The notes beneath the pieces were generated by a model, which saw only the letters and a program-made list of their open reading frames with translations, had not been told where the DNA came from and searched no databases. A program made the translations under genes and the position numbers. Of a stretch of 21,488 nucleotides of DNA, positions 14,764 to 21,488 are shown piece by piece. Position 1 is the stretch's first letter; each line of letters starts with the position of its first letter. The stretch covers positions 1 through 21,488 of the forward strand of contig DAOMFI010000047.1 in assembly GCA_035429725.1 (NCBI GenBank), in the 5' to 3' direction. The DNA is from JALORV01 sp035429725 (GTDB taxonomy: Bacteria; Pseudomonadota; Gammaproteobacteria; Burkholderiales; Burkholderiaceae_F).

Positions 14764-17147
14764 GCCGGCAAGGGCGCCTGACGCTGCTGGTCTGGGTGGC
14801 GCTGGTCGCGATCGCCGCGTGGCAGGCGGCACGCACGCCGATCCGCACTGACCTCTCTGTATTCCTGCCGCGCGCGCCGGCGATCGAGCAGCAGATTCTC
14901 ATTGAGCAGTTGCGCGCCGGGGCGCTGGCGCGCCTGGTGCTGGTCGGCATCGAGGGCGGCACGGCCGAAGAGCGCGCGGAGGCCTCGCGCGCGCTGGCCG
15001 CGGCGTTGCGCGCCGATGCGCAATTCACCCAGGTTGCCAACGGCGACGGCCAGTCGCTGCAGGCCGACCGCGCTTTCGTCTTCAGGCAGCGCTATCTCCT
15101 GAGCCCGACCGTCGACGCCGCGCGCTTCTCGGTCGAAGGACTGCGCGCGGCCATCAGCGAAACGATCGAAGCGGTGGCGTCGCCGGCCGGCATGCTCGCG
15201 GCCTCACTGCTGCCGCGTGATCCGACCGGCGAAACCCTGCAGTTGATCGATTCGCTGGCCGGACCGGTGACACCGCGTCGCGAAGCCGGCGTCTGGGCCG
15301 CGCACGATGGCGCGCGAGCGCTGCTGATGGTGGCACTGCGCGCGCCGCTGATCGACTCCGATGCCCAGCAACACGCGCTGGCGACGCTGGACCAGAAATT
15401 TTCCGCGCTGAACCTGCCGCAGCTGCGCCTGCTGAAGACCGGCCCGGCGGTGTTCGCCGCCGAGTCGCGCGAACGCATCATCACCGAGGCTGCGGCATTG
15501 AGCACGCTGAGCACGGTCCTCGTCATCGCCCTGCTCTGGTTTGCCTACCGCTCGGTGCCCACGCTGCTGCTCGGCCTGGTGCCGGTGGCCTGCGGCGTGC
15601 TCGCGGGCTTTGCCGTCGTCGGTGCGGGCTTCGGCTACGTGCACGGCGTGACACTGGCGTTCGGGGTCACGATGATCGGCGAGGCGGTCGACTATGCCGT
15701 TTATCTCTTCGTGCAGGCGGAAGGAGGACACGACCCGTTGAACTCGACGTCCTGGCAGCAGCGCCTGTGGCCGACGCTGCGGCTCGGCATGGCGACCTCG
15801 ATTGCCGGCTTCGGCGTACTGCTGCTATCCGGGTTTCCGGGGCTGGCGCAGCCGGGACTGTTCGCCATCGCCGGGCTGATTGCCGCCGCACTCGCCACGC
15901 GTTACGGCCTGCCACTGCTGGTGCCGCACGGCTTCAAACTTCGCGACCTGTCCGCCATCGGCATGCGCCTCGAAGCCGTCGTAGAGCGCCTTGCGCGCTG
16001 GCGTTGGTGGATCTGGCTGCCGTGCCTCGCGGCGGTGGCGATCATCGGCTTCAACGCTGATCGACTCTGGCAGCGCGAACTCACTGCACTCAGCCCCGTG
16101 CCGCCCGAGGCGCGGCAGCTCGATGCCAGGCTGCGCGCTGACCTCGGCGCGCCCGACGTGCGCTACATCGTGGCCGTGCCCGCGAGCGATCGCGAGGGCG
16201 CGCTGCGCGGCGCCGAGGCCACGGCCGCGCGGCTTGCACCACTGGTGCAGCAGGGCCTGCTGTCGCACTTCGACACGCCGACGCGCTGGCTGCCGAGCGA
16301 GGCAACGCAGCGTGCGCGTCGGGAAGCGCTACCACCGGCCGCCGAACTGCAGTCGCGCCTGCAGCAGGCACTGCAGGGCCTGCCCCTGCGACCGGAGAAG
16401 CTGCAGGGCTTCGTCGAAGACGTGGAGCGAGCGCGCCAGGCGCCGCTGCTCTCGGCGGACTCGCTGGCCGGCACTTCGCTCGGTCTTGGATTGCAGTCGC
16501 TGCTGGTCGAGCGCGAAGCGCCTGCCGCCGGCGAGCCGGCGTGGCTGGCACTACTGCCGCTGCACGGCCTCGACGGGGCAGCCGAGGTCGCCGCCCTGCG
16601 CGCGGCGCTCGCCGGTGCCGACCGCAGCGGGCAGACGCCACTGCTGCTGGACATGAAATCGGCGACCGACACGATGTACGCGGACTACCTGCGAGAGGCG
16701 GCGTGGCTTTCCGGCGGCGCCGGGCTCGCCATCGTTCTGCTGCTGGCCTCGAGCCTGCGCAGCCTGCCTCGACTCGCGCGAGTCGTCTTGCCGCTCGCGG
16801 CCGCGGTGCTGTGCGTCGTCGGCGGCCTGGTCGCGGCCGGCGTGTCGCTGACGCTGCTGCATCTGGTCGGGTTGCTGCTCGTTGTCGCGGTCGGCTCGAA
16901 CTATTCGCTGTTGTTCGACCGGCGCAGCCGGCTCGAGCCCTCGGCGTCACGTGTGGAAGCAACTCGCATGCTGGTCTCCGTGGCACTGGCCATGGCTACG
17001 ACGATCCTGACCTTCGGCGTGCTGGCGTTTTCGAGCGTGCCCGTTCTGGGCATGATCGGCAGCACGGTCGCACCAGGCGTTGTGCTCGCCTTCATCTTCT
17101 CGGCGGCACTGGCCGCGCCGCTGCGCCACGACGATGAACGACGCTGA
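14760..17147 (+). CDS. MMPL/RND-type exporter
   Basis: A 795-residue inner-membrane transporter with the two-fold MMPL layout. A first helix lies at about 7-24, followed by a periplasmic domain (25-245) and a five-helix block (246-400). A helix at about 415-431, a second periplasmic domain (432-645) and a second helix block (648-785) complete it. The family's proton-relay Asp-Tyr is present in the first half as GEAVDYAVYLF (D311). The equivalent place in the second half is VGSNYSLLF (N714), Asn instead of Asp. It is expected to move the acylated product out of the inner membrane, working with the LolA-like protein. It overlaps the LolA-like gene by 4 nt and the hydrolase by 14 nt. Confidence 0.92.
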   Translation: MSRQGRLTLLVWVALVAIAAWQAARTPIRTDLSVFLPRAPAIEQQILIEQLRAGALARLVLVGIEGGTAEERAEASRALAAALRADAQFTQVANGDGQSLQADRAFVFRQRYLLSPTVDAARFSVEGLRAAISETIEAVASPAGMLAASLLPRDPTGETLQLIDSLAGPVTPRREAGVWAAHDGARALLMVALRAPLIDSDAQQHALATLDQKFSALNLPQLRLLKTGPAVFAAESRERIITEAAALSTLSTVLVIALLWFAYRSVPTLLLGLVPVACGVLAGFAVVGAGFGYVHGVTLAFGVTMIGEAVDYAVYLFVQAEGGHDPLNSTSWQQRLWPTLRLGMATSIAGFGVLLLSGFPGLAQPGLFAIAGLIAAALATRYGLPLLVPHGFKLRDLSAIGMRLEAVVERLARWRWWIWLPCLAAVAIIGFNADRLWQRELTALSPVPPEARQLDARLRADLGAPDVRYIVAVPASDREGALRGAEATAARLAPLVQQGLLSHFDTPTRWLPSEATQRARREALPPAAELQSRLQQALQGLPLRPEKLQGFVEDVERARQAPLLSADSLAGTSLGLGLQSLLVEREAPAAGEPAWLALLPLHGLDGAAEVAALRAALAGADRSGQTPLLLDMKSATDTMYADYLREAAWLSGGAGLAIVLLLASSLRSLPRLARVVLPLAAAVLCVVGGLVAAGVSLTLLHLVGLLLVVAVGSNYSLLFDRRSRLEPSASRVEATRMLVSVALAMATTILTFGVLAFSSVPVLGMIGSTVAPGVVLAFIFSAALAAPLRHDDERR

Positions 17148-17844
17148 ACGGCTGGCGATCCGCCTCGACCGCGTCGGGCCGGCGGAAATGGACACGGCGC
17201 TGACGCTGGTGCTGCTGCCGCCCGCGGCGTCGACGGCCGAGGACTTCGTGCGCGAAGGGTTCCTCGACGATCTCGACGCCTGTGGTATCGCGGCGACCGT
17301 CGTGCGCAGCGAGGTCCCGGTGGACATGTATGCCGCCGACAGCGTGGTGGCTTTGCTGCGCGAACGTGTACCGCATCCGCTGCGCGCAGGCGCGAGCGAC
17401 CGCCTCTGGCTGGTCGGCATCTCGCTCGGCGGCATGACGGCGCTCGCGTGTGCCGAAGCGCACCGAGACCTCGTCGACGGGGTGTTCGCGATCGCGCCGT
17501 GGCCGGGCTTGCGTCCGCTGTGGAGCGACGTGCCGGAGGAGGGCGGAATCATGAGATGGGCGGCGCGTCACGCTAACGCGCCCTTCGATGACGAGCGGAG
17601 AGTCTGGCGCTGGCTGGGCGAAGGCGCACGCGGCGGGCCCGAAGTCGTCCTCGGATACGGCCGGCAGGACCGCTTCCTCGAAGGCCAGCAGCTGCTGGCC
17701 GAGGCCCTGCCCGCGACACATCGACTGCTGCTGGACGGCGCGCATGACTGGAGCACGTGGCGGGCGCTCTGGCGGCGGTTTCTCGCGCAGAACGCGCCAC
17801 GCTGGTTGCCGCAGCCCGCCGGCAACCCAGGGCCGCGCCCATGA
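17134..17844 (+). CDS. alpha/beta hydrolase (thioesterase-like) in polyene-type cluster
   Basis: A 236-residue alpha/beta hydrolase. The nucleophile elbow is GISLGGMTAL (S97), the acid is probably D179 (GRQDRF) and the base H204 (GAHDWSTW). Its location between exporter and ketosynthase suggests hydrolysis of an acyl-thioester or a product ester, which is inference. Characterised aryl polyene clusters often carry a hot-dog thioesterase (ApeK) instead; none is visible here, so this enzyme may take over chain release or editing. The ATG at 17134 overlaps the exporter by 14 nt. No signal peptide is present, so it is cytosolic. Confidence 0.82.
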   Translation: MNDAERLAIRLDRVGPAEMDTALTLVLLPPAASTAEDFVREGFLDDLDACGIAATVVRSEVPVDMYAADSVVALLRERVPHPLRAGASDRLWLVGISLGGMTALACAEAHRDLVDGVFAIAPWPGLRPLWSDVPEEGGIMRWAARHANAPFDDERRVWRWLGEGARGGPEVVLGYGRQDRFLEGQQLLAEALPATHRLLLDGAHDWSTWRALWRRFLAQNAPRWLPQPAGNPGPRP

Positions 17845-17850
17845 TTTCGG

Positions 17851-17856
17851 GATAAT
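17851..17856 (+). promoter_or_regulatory. candidate internal -10 element before the ketosynthase
   Basis: GATAAT lies 8 nt before an ATG at 17865 and 47 nt before the preferred GTG start at 17904, in the only non-overlapping junction of the cluster. It could drive a second transcript for the ketosynthase, chain-length factor and dehydratase genes. No convincing -35 box is seen. Confidence 0.3.
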
Positions 17857-17903
17857 CGCCGCCCATGTGCCCTTCGGGGCCCTCACGAGGTTCCCGGCCC
17901 GTC

Positions 17904-19073
17904 GTGCTGCGCTTTCTTTCCTATACGGCTGTCACCGGGCTGGGCCGCGGTGTCGACGCACTCGCGGACGCCATGGCGCAGCGTCGCTCGGCGCTTGCCC
18001 CCTGCCGCTTTGAAACAGTGCAGCTCGACACGATGGTTGCCGAGGTCGCGGGACTCGACGACGCGCCGCTGCGCGCCGGCCTCGCCGCGTTCGAGTGCCG
18101 CAACAACCGGCTTGCACAGCTCACGCTCGAACAGGATGGGTTTGCCGATGCGGTGCGCGTGGCGCGCGCGCAGTTCGGTGCGGCGCGCATCGGCGTCTTC
18201 CTCGGCACCAGCACGTCGGGCATCCTCGAAACCGAGATCGCCTACCGGCACCGCGACCCGGCCACCGGCGCACTGCCCGCGGCGCTCGACTACCGACGCT
18301 CGCACAACAGTTACTCGGTTGTCGACTTCGTGCGCTCGTATTTCGACCTCACGGGGCCGGCCGCGGCGGTGTGCACCGCCTGCTCGTCGGGTGCCAAGGT
18401 CTTCGGCAATGCGCGCCGCATGATCGAGGCCGGGCTCATCGATGCGGCCGTCGTCGGGGGTGTCGATTCGCTCTGCCTGACCACCCTCTATGGCTTCCAC
18501 TCGCTGGAGGTGCTTTCGGCCACGGCGTGCCGGCCGTTCGATCCGGAGCGCAACGGCATCTCGATCGGCGAGGGCGCAGCCTTCGTTCTGCTGGGCCGCG
18601 CCGACGCGGGCGTGTCCCTGCTCGGGGTCGGCGAATCGAGCGATGCGCACCACATGTCGGCACCGCACCCCCAGGGGCTCGGTGCGCAGATCGCGATGCA
18701 GGCCGCGCTGCAGGACGCACAGCTCGCACCGGAGGCGATCGACTACATCAACCTGCACGGCACCGCCACACCCGCCAACGATGCGGCCGAGGCGCTCGCG
18801 GTATCGGCCGTTTTCGGACGTGCCGTCGCCTGCAGCTCGACCAAGGGCGCCACCGGGCATGCCCTCGGCGCCGCCGGCGCGATCGAAGCGGTGATCGCGG
18901 CGATCGCGCTGGAGCGCGGACTGGTGCCCGGCAGCGCCGGCACGCGCACGGTCGATGCTCGACTGCTGCCCGGCTACCGGCTGCAGCCGGAAGCCGGAAC
19001 GCTGCGCCACGTGCTGAGCAACTCCTTCGGCTTCGGCGGCAGCAACTGCGCGTTGGTGCTGGGGCGCACGTGA
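17904..19073 (+). CDS. beta-ketoacyl-ACP synthase with intact catalytic triad
   Basis: A 389-residue KAS II-like condensing enzyme that should elongate the acyl-ACP chain with malonyl-ACP. The triad is complete: C160 in VCTACSSGAKV, H285 in NLHGTATPAND and H319 in STKGATGHALGAAGAIE, followed by NSFGFGGSN (372-380). The preferred start is GTG at 17904, giving MLRFLSYTAVTGLG, the usual first strand. An ATG at 17865 would add 13 unlikely residues. This leaves a 59-nt gap after the hydrolase. It overlaps the chain-length-factor-like gene by one nt (TGATG), suggesting translational coupling and equal amounts of the two subunits. Confidence 0.9.
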   Translation: MLRFLSYTAVTGLGRGVDALADAMAQRRSALAPCRFETVQLDTMVAEVAGLDDAPLRAGLAAFECRNNRLAQLTLEQDGFADAVRVARAQFGAARIGVFLGTSTSGILETEIAYRHRDPATGALPAALDYRRSHNSYSVVDFVRSYFDLTGPAAAVCTACSSGAKVFGNARRMIEAGLIDAAVVGGVDSLCLTTLYGFHSLEVLSATACRPFDPERNGISIGEGAAFVLLGRADAGVSLLGVGESSDAHHMSAPHPQGLGAQIAMQAALQDAQLAPEAIDYINLHGTATPANDAAEALAVSAVFGRAVACSSTKGATGHALGAAGAIEAVIAAIALERGLVPGSAGTRTVDARLLPGYRLQPEAGTLRHVLSNSFGFGGSNCALVLGRT

Positions 19074-19885
19074 TGACTCCTGACGCTCGCGATCTCGGCG
19101 CATGGGTCGAAGGCATCGGCCTCATCGGGCCCGGCTTCGATGACTGGCCGCACGCCGCCGCCGTGCTGCGTGGTGAAGCCGCATACGAACCCGCGCGCTG
19201 CGCGCTGCCCGTGCCACCGGCATTGCCTCCGGCAGAGCGACGCCGCACCGGCGCCGCGGTGCGCATCGCGCTTGCTGTCGCGACGGCAGCAAGCGAAGCG
19301 GCCGGGCGAGCGCCCTCGACACTGGCGACCGTGTTCTCGGCCTCCGGCGGCGACGGCGACAACTGCCATGCCATCTGCGAAGTTCTGGCATCGAGCGAGC
19401 GCTTCATCTCGCCGACGCGCTTCCACAACTCGGTGCATAACGCGCCGGCCGGCTACTGGAGCATCGCCGCGCAGGCCATGACCGCATCGACGAGCCTGGC
19501 CGCCTACGACGCCAGCTTCGCGGCGGGCCTGCTCGAGGCCGTCGTGCAGGCGCATGTCAGCCGCGAGCCGAAGCTGCTGATCGCCTACGACACCGCCTAT
19601 CCGGAGCCGTTGCACGCGAAACGGCCCATACCGGACGCGTTTGCCGTCGCGCTGGTACTTGTCCCCGACCGCACCGAACGCGCGATCGCGCGACTGCGCC
19701 TCGCGCTGGGCGATGGCGAGACCGAACGCTGCACGAATTCCGCGCTCGAAGCGCTCCGGGCCAGCAATCCGGCGGCGCGCAGCCTGCCCTTGCTGACGCT
19801 GCTGGCGCAACGGCGCGCCGGCGCAGTCGCGATCGACTACCTGGCGCCGCCACAGCTGCGCGTCGACGTGGAGTTCCCGGCGTGA
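19073..19885 (+). CDS. ketosynthase-like chain-length-factor protein (ketoacyl-synt_2)
   Basis: A 270-residue protein related to the N-terminal half of ketosynthases (the ketoacyl-synt_2 type), about two-thirds of the length of a full ketosynthase. The region FSASGGDGDNCHAI and FHNSVHNAPAGYWSIAAQA (117-135), then MTASTSLAAYDASFAAG (136-152), corresponds to the KS active-site neighbourhood. The nucleophile place is filled by Ser/Thr (TASTS) with no Cys. By established knowledge of aryl polyene systems (ApeC partnering ApeO), such proteins form a heterodimer with the active KS and set chain length. The ATG at 19073 overlaps the KS stop. It overlaps the next gene by 4 nt (GTGA, 19882-19885). Confidence 0.85.
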   Translation: MTPDARDLGAWVEGIGLIGPGFDDWPHAAAVLRGEAAYEPARCALPVPPALPPAERRRTGAAVRIALAVATAASEAAGRAPSTLATVFSASGGDGDNCHAICEVLASSERFISPTRFHNSVHNAPAGYWSIAAQAMTASTSLAAYDASFAAGLLEAVVQAHVSREPKLLIAYDTAYPEPLHAKRPIPDAFAVALVLVPDRTERAIARLRLALGDGETERCTNSALEALRASNPAARSLPLLTLLAQRRAGAVAIDYLAPPQLRVDVEFPA

Positions 19886-20328
19886 GCAACCCGCGGCTCG
19901 ACCGCGCGGCGATCGCCGCGCGCATTCCGCACGCCGGTGCGATGTGCCTGCTGCACGAAGTCGTGGCCTGGAACGACGGTTCGATCGAGTGCCTAGCACG
20001 TTCGCACCGCGATCCGGCCAATCCCCTGCGCTCGCGCGGCCGGCTCGCCGCGGTGCACGGCATCGAGTACGCGGCGCAGGCGATGGCGCTGCACGGTGCG
20101 CTGCTTGGCGGCGAAGGTTCTCCAGCAACGCGGCCCGGCTACATCGGCGCGGTGCGAGCACTGGAACTGCACGCGCCGCGGCTCGATGACATCGCCGACG
20201 ATCTCACCGTCCACGCCGAGCGGCTGGCAGGCGATGCGACCCACGCGCTCTATGCGTTCAGCATCAGTGCCGGCGAGCGACTGCTGGCCGAGGGTCGCAT
20301 CAGCGTTGCGCTGGGCGTCGCTGCCTGA
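19882..20328 (+). CDS. 3-hydroxyacyl-ACP dehydratase, ApeP-like hot-dog
   Basis: A 148-residue hot-dog protein predicted to dehydrate 3-hydroxyacyl-ACP, the second dehydratase of the cluster. IPHAGAMCLLHEVVAWNDG (15-33) gives the catalytic histidine H17, and VHGIEYAAQAMALHG (58-72) gives the catalytic glutamate E62, the pattern of the FabZ-like/ApeP group. Unlike the enzyme at 12922 it keeps Glu. Start GTG at 19882, overlapping the previous stop. It is the last gene of the cluster. A ketoreductase and a second ketosynthase, which usually follow in related clusters, are not present. Between 20329 and 20458 there is only a short GGACG-AG-CGTCC hairpin and no gene. Confidence 0.87.
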   Translation: MSNPRLDRAAIAARIPHAGAMCLLHEVVAWNDGSIECLARSHRDPANPLRSRGRLAAVHGIEYAAQAMALHGALLGGEGSPATRPGYIGAVRALELHAPRLDDIADDLTVHAERLAGDATHALYAFSISAGERLLAEGRISVALGVAA

Positions 20329-20428
20329 AATTGCGGACGAAGGGCGGCCGTCCGGACGAGCGTCCGCCGCCGACAAGTCTTGCGGAAGCTCAACAAAAGA
20401 CCGCGCACGCGACACAGACTGAAATCCA

Positions 20429-20444
20429 TTGCGATACCTCGCAA
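20429..20444 (+). promoter_or_regulatory. inverted repeat next to lipoprotein ribosome site
   Basis: TTGCGA (20429-20434) and TCGCAA (20439-20444) are perfect reverse complements with a 4-nt spacer. They end 2 nt before the strong ribosome site GAGGGAGG (20447-20454). As RNA this could form a small hairpin beside the initiation region; as DNA it could be an operator. Confidence 0.4.
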
Positions 20445-20458
20445 AAGAGGGAGGTTCT

Positions 20459-20887
20459 ATGCAAAGGCTTCGCCTGTGGTTGATCGTGGCAGCGCTCGGC
20501 GTACTTGCTGGTTGTGCCACGCAGAGTGTTTCGCATGCGCCAGGTGCCGATGTGGGTGCCTTCAAGACGTTCTATGTCCAGAAGCTTGCGGCTGACCAGC
20601 GCGGCATAGAGCAGCTCTTCGTCAAGCAGTTGACTGCCTGGGGCTATACGGCAACTGCGGGTGCGGCGGAAAAGCCGGCCACGCCGGTGGATGCCATCGT
20701 GACATACCAGGACCGCTGGGCATGGGACATCACGATGTACATGATCCGTCTGAACGTCCAGATCCGCGACGGACAAACCGGAGCCATTGTGGCCAATGCT
20801 GAGTCGATGCGGCCGTCGCTCGAACGCCGCGATCCGCCTGAAATGGTGAAGGATGTACTGCAAGCGGCGCTGAAACGGCCGCAGTGA
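20459..20887 (+). CDS. putative outer-membrane lipoprotein (DUF4136-like)
   Basis: A 142-residue lipoprotein. The signal peptide is short and hydrophobic (LRLWLIVAALGVLAGC), with a lipobox LAGC giving the acylated C19. The mature part has 'SVSHAPGADVGAFKTFYVQK', then a KQLTAWGYT region and DAIVTYQDRWAWDITMYMIR, a beta-strand pattern like DUF4136-type lipoproteins. The resemblance is only tentative. The ATG at 20459 is chosen because GAGGGAGG lies 4 nt before it; an upstream in-frame start at 20429 would lie in the inverted repeat. It precedes the next lipoprotein by 9 nt, so the two are probably one transcript. Its base composition looks less GC-rich than that of the cluster. Confidence 0.82.
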   Translation: MQRLRLWLIVAALGVLAGCATQSVSHAPGADVGAFKTFYVQKLAADQRGIEQLFVKQLTAWGYTATAGAAEKPATPVDAIVTYQDRWAWDITMYMIRLNVQIRDGQTGAIVANAESMRPSLERRDPPEMVKDVLQAALKRPQ

Positions 20888-20896
20888 GGTGCGCCC

Positions 20897-21430
20897 ATGA
20901 TGAACCGGGTATCCCTGCTACTCCTCGGCTGCGCATGCGCGCTTGTTGCCGGCTGCGCGACACCGAGCCGGCCAGAAGGGATGGCAACTTCCACCGCCGT
21001 GGCCGCTCACAAGAGCACTGCAAGCGTCACATTGGAAGTCAGCGGCGGACGGCAGACCAGTTCGACCTACGTGCCCCAGATCTCCAATGAGGACTTCACC
21101 TTGGCGCTGCGACGATCGATCGAACAGAGCGGCGCCTTCGCGCGCGTAGCGTCTGCGCCGCCGGCTGACTACCGCATGATCGCCTACATCGGACAGCTCG
21201 ACAGCCCGATGATGGGGATGACGGTGCGTGTCGACATGGAGGTCGGCTACCAGCTGATCGACGTCACGGCGAATCGCCCGGTCTGGCGCAAGAGCATCAA
21301 GACGCAGTACACGGTGCCCTCCGACAAGGCCTACGCGTTCGTCGATCGCGTGCGCATCGGCAATGAAGCGGCCGCGCGCATGAATATTGAGCAGATGCTG
21401 GCGGAGGTCGCAGCACTGAAACTCCCGTAG
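20897..21430 (+). CDS. putative lipoprotein, second of a pair
   Basis: A 177-residue lipoprotein with a signal peptide (RVSLLLLGCACALVAGC) and lipobox VAGC (C20). The mature part is about 157 residues, beginning ATPSRPEGMATST and continuing with a DFTLALRRSIEQSGAF helix and strands AYIGQLDSP and VDMEVGYQLIDV. I do not recognise a precise family; the layout resembles small proteobacterial outer-membrane lipoproteins. The ATG at 20897 follows a GAGG at 20886-20889; a second ATG is at 20900. It converges with the partial minus-strand gene at a 3-nt gap. Confidence 0.8.
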   Translation: MMNRVSLLLLGCACALVAGCATPSRPEGMATSTAVAAHKSTASVTLEVSGGRQTSSTYVPQISNEDFTLALRRSIEQSGAFARVASAPPADYRMIAYIGQLDSPMMGMTVRVDMEVGYQLIDVTANRPVWRKSIKTQYTVPSDKAYAFVDRVRIGNEAAARMNIEQMLAEVAALKLP

Positions 21431-21433
21431 CGC

Positions 21434-21488
21434 TCAGCCCGGCTTGCGCGCCTGGAACTCGGCGAAGATCGGCATCGGCCGCTGGTCG
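21434..21488 (-). CDS. 3' end of an unidentified minus-strand gene
   Basis: The frame reads from the right edge to a TGA at 21436-21434 and encodes 17 residues ending FAEFQARKPG. This is too short to name. The convergent position, 3 nt from the lipoprotein stop, and the coding-like composition support a real gene end. Confidence 0.5.
   Translation of the reverse strand, partial: DQRPMPIFAEFQARKPG

Noticed and set aside
17883..19103. Long minus-strand open frame opposite the ketosynthase
   Set aside because: No domain or motif; the plus-strand ketosynthase triad explains the sequence.
1..21488. Insertion sequence, integrase, tRNA, rRNA or attachment site
   Set aside because: None recognised on either strand; no transposase motifs or tRNA-like cloverleaf noticed by eye.

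Overview
The window is high-GC bacterial chromosome, most likely from a proteobacterium (gamma or beta). The clues are a proteobacterial-type FadD, a cytochrome b561, an LpxL/HtrB-type acyltransferase, a LolA-like carrier, an MMPL exporter and two lipoproteins with classical lipoboxes. No rRNA, tRNA, CRISPR array, insertion sequence or integrase was seen.

Left part (1-2816): two minus-strand genes resemble components of contractile phage-tail-like (eCIS-type) loci. One is a partial 112-residue protein running off the left edge. The other is a 253-residue baseplate-like protein. A complete plus-strand TrpB2-type tryptophan synthase beta chain gene (555-1925) lies between them, with a strong inverted repeat at its 3' end.

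Middle (3067-10379): a run of independent housekeeping or accessory genes. In order they are a NYN/PIN-like protein with a histone-H1-like Ala/Lys linker, a small basic protein with a tandem helical repeat, a saccharopine-dehydrogenase-like NAD(P) oxidoreductase, a cytochrome b561 (minus), an alpha/beta hydrolase, a long-chain acyl-CoA synthetase (minus) and an SRPBCC protein.

Right-centre (10565-20328): the main system. It is a tightly packed plus-strand cluster of eleven genes resembling the aryl-polyene (APE)/type II fatty-acid-like family. Order: acyl carrier protein, COG4648 membrane protein, acyl-AMP ligase, FabZ/ApeI-like dehydratase, LpxL-like acyltransferase, LolA-like periplasmic protein, MMPL exporter, alpha/beta hydrolase, ketosynthase with a complete Cys-His-His triad, a ketosynthase-like chain-length-factor protein without the Cys, and an ApeP-like dehydratase. 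Nine of the ten junctions overlap by 1-17 nt; the exception is a short gap before the ketosynthase. A plausible division of labour is: the ligase loads the ACP, the KS/CLF pair elongates, the dehydratases create double bonds, the acyltransferase moves the chain to a membrane acceptor, and the LolA/MMPL pair exports it. No ketoreductase, second carrier protein, glycosyltransferase, aromatic ammonia-lyase or second full ketosynthase is present here, so the cluster is reduced or relies on genes elsewhere.

Right end (20459-21488): two small lipoproteins in tandem, then the 3' end of an unidentified minus-strand gene.
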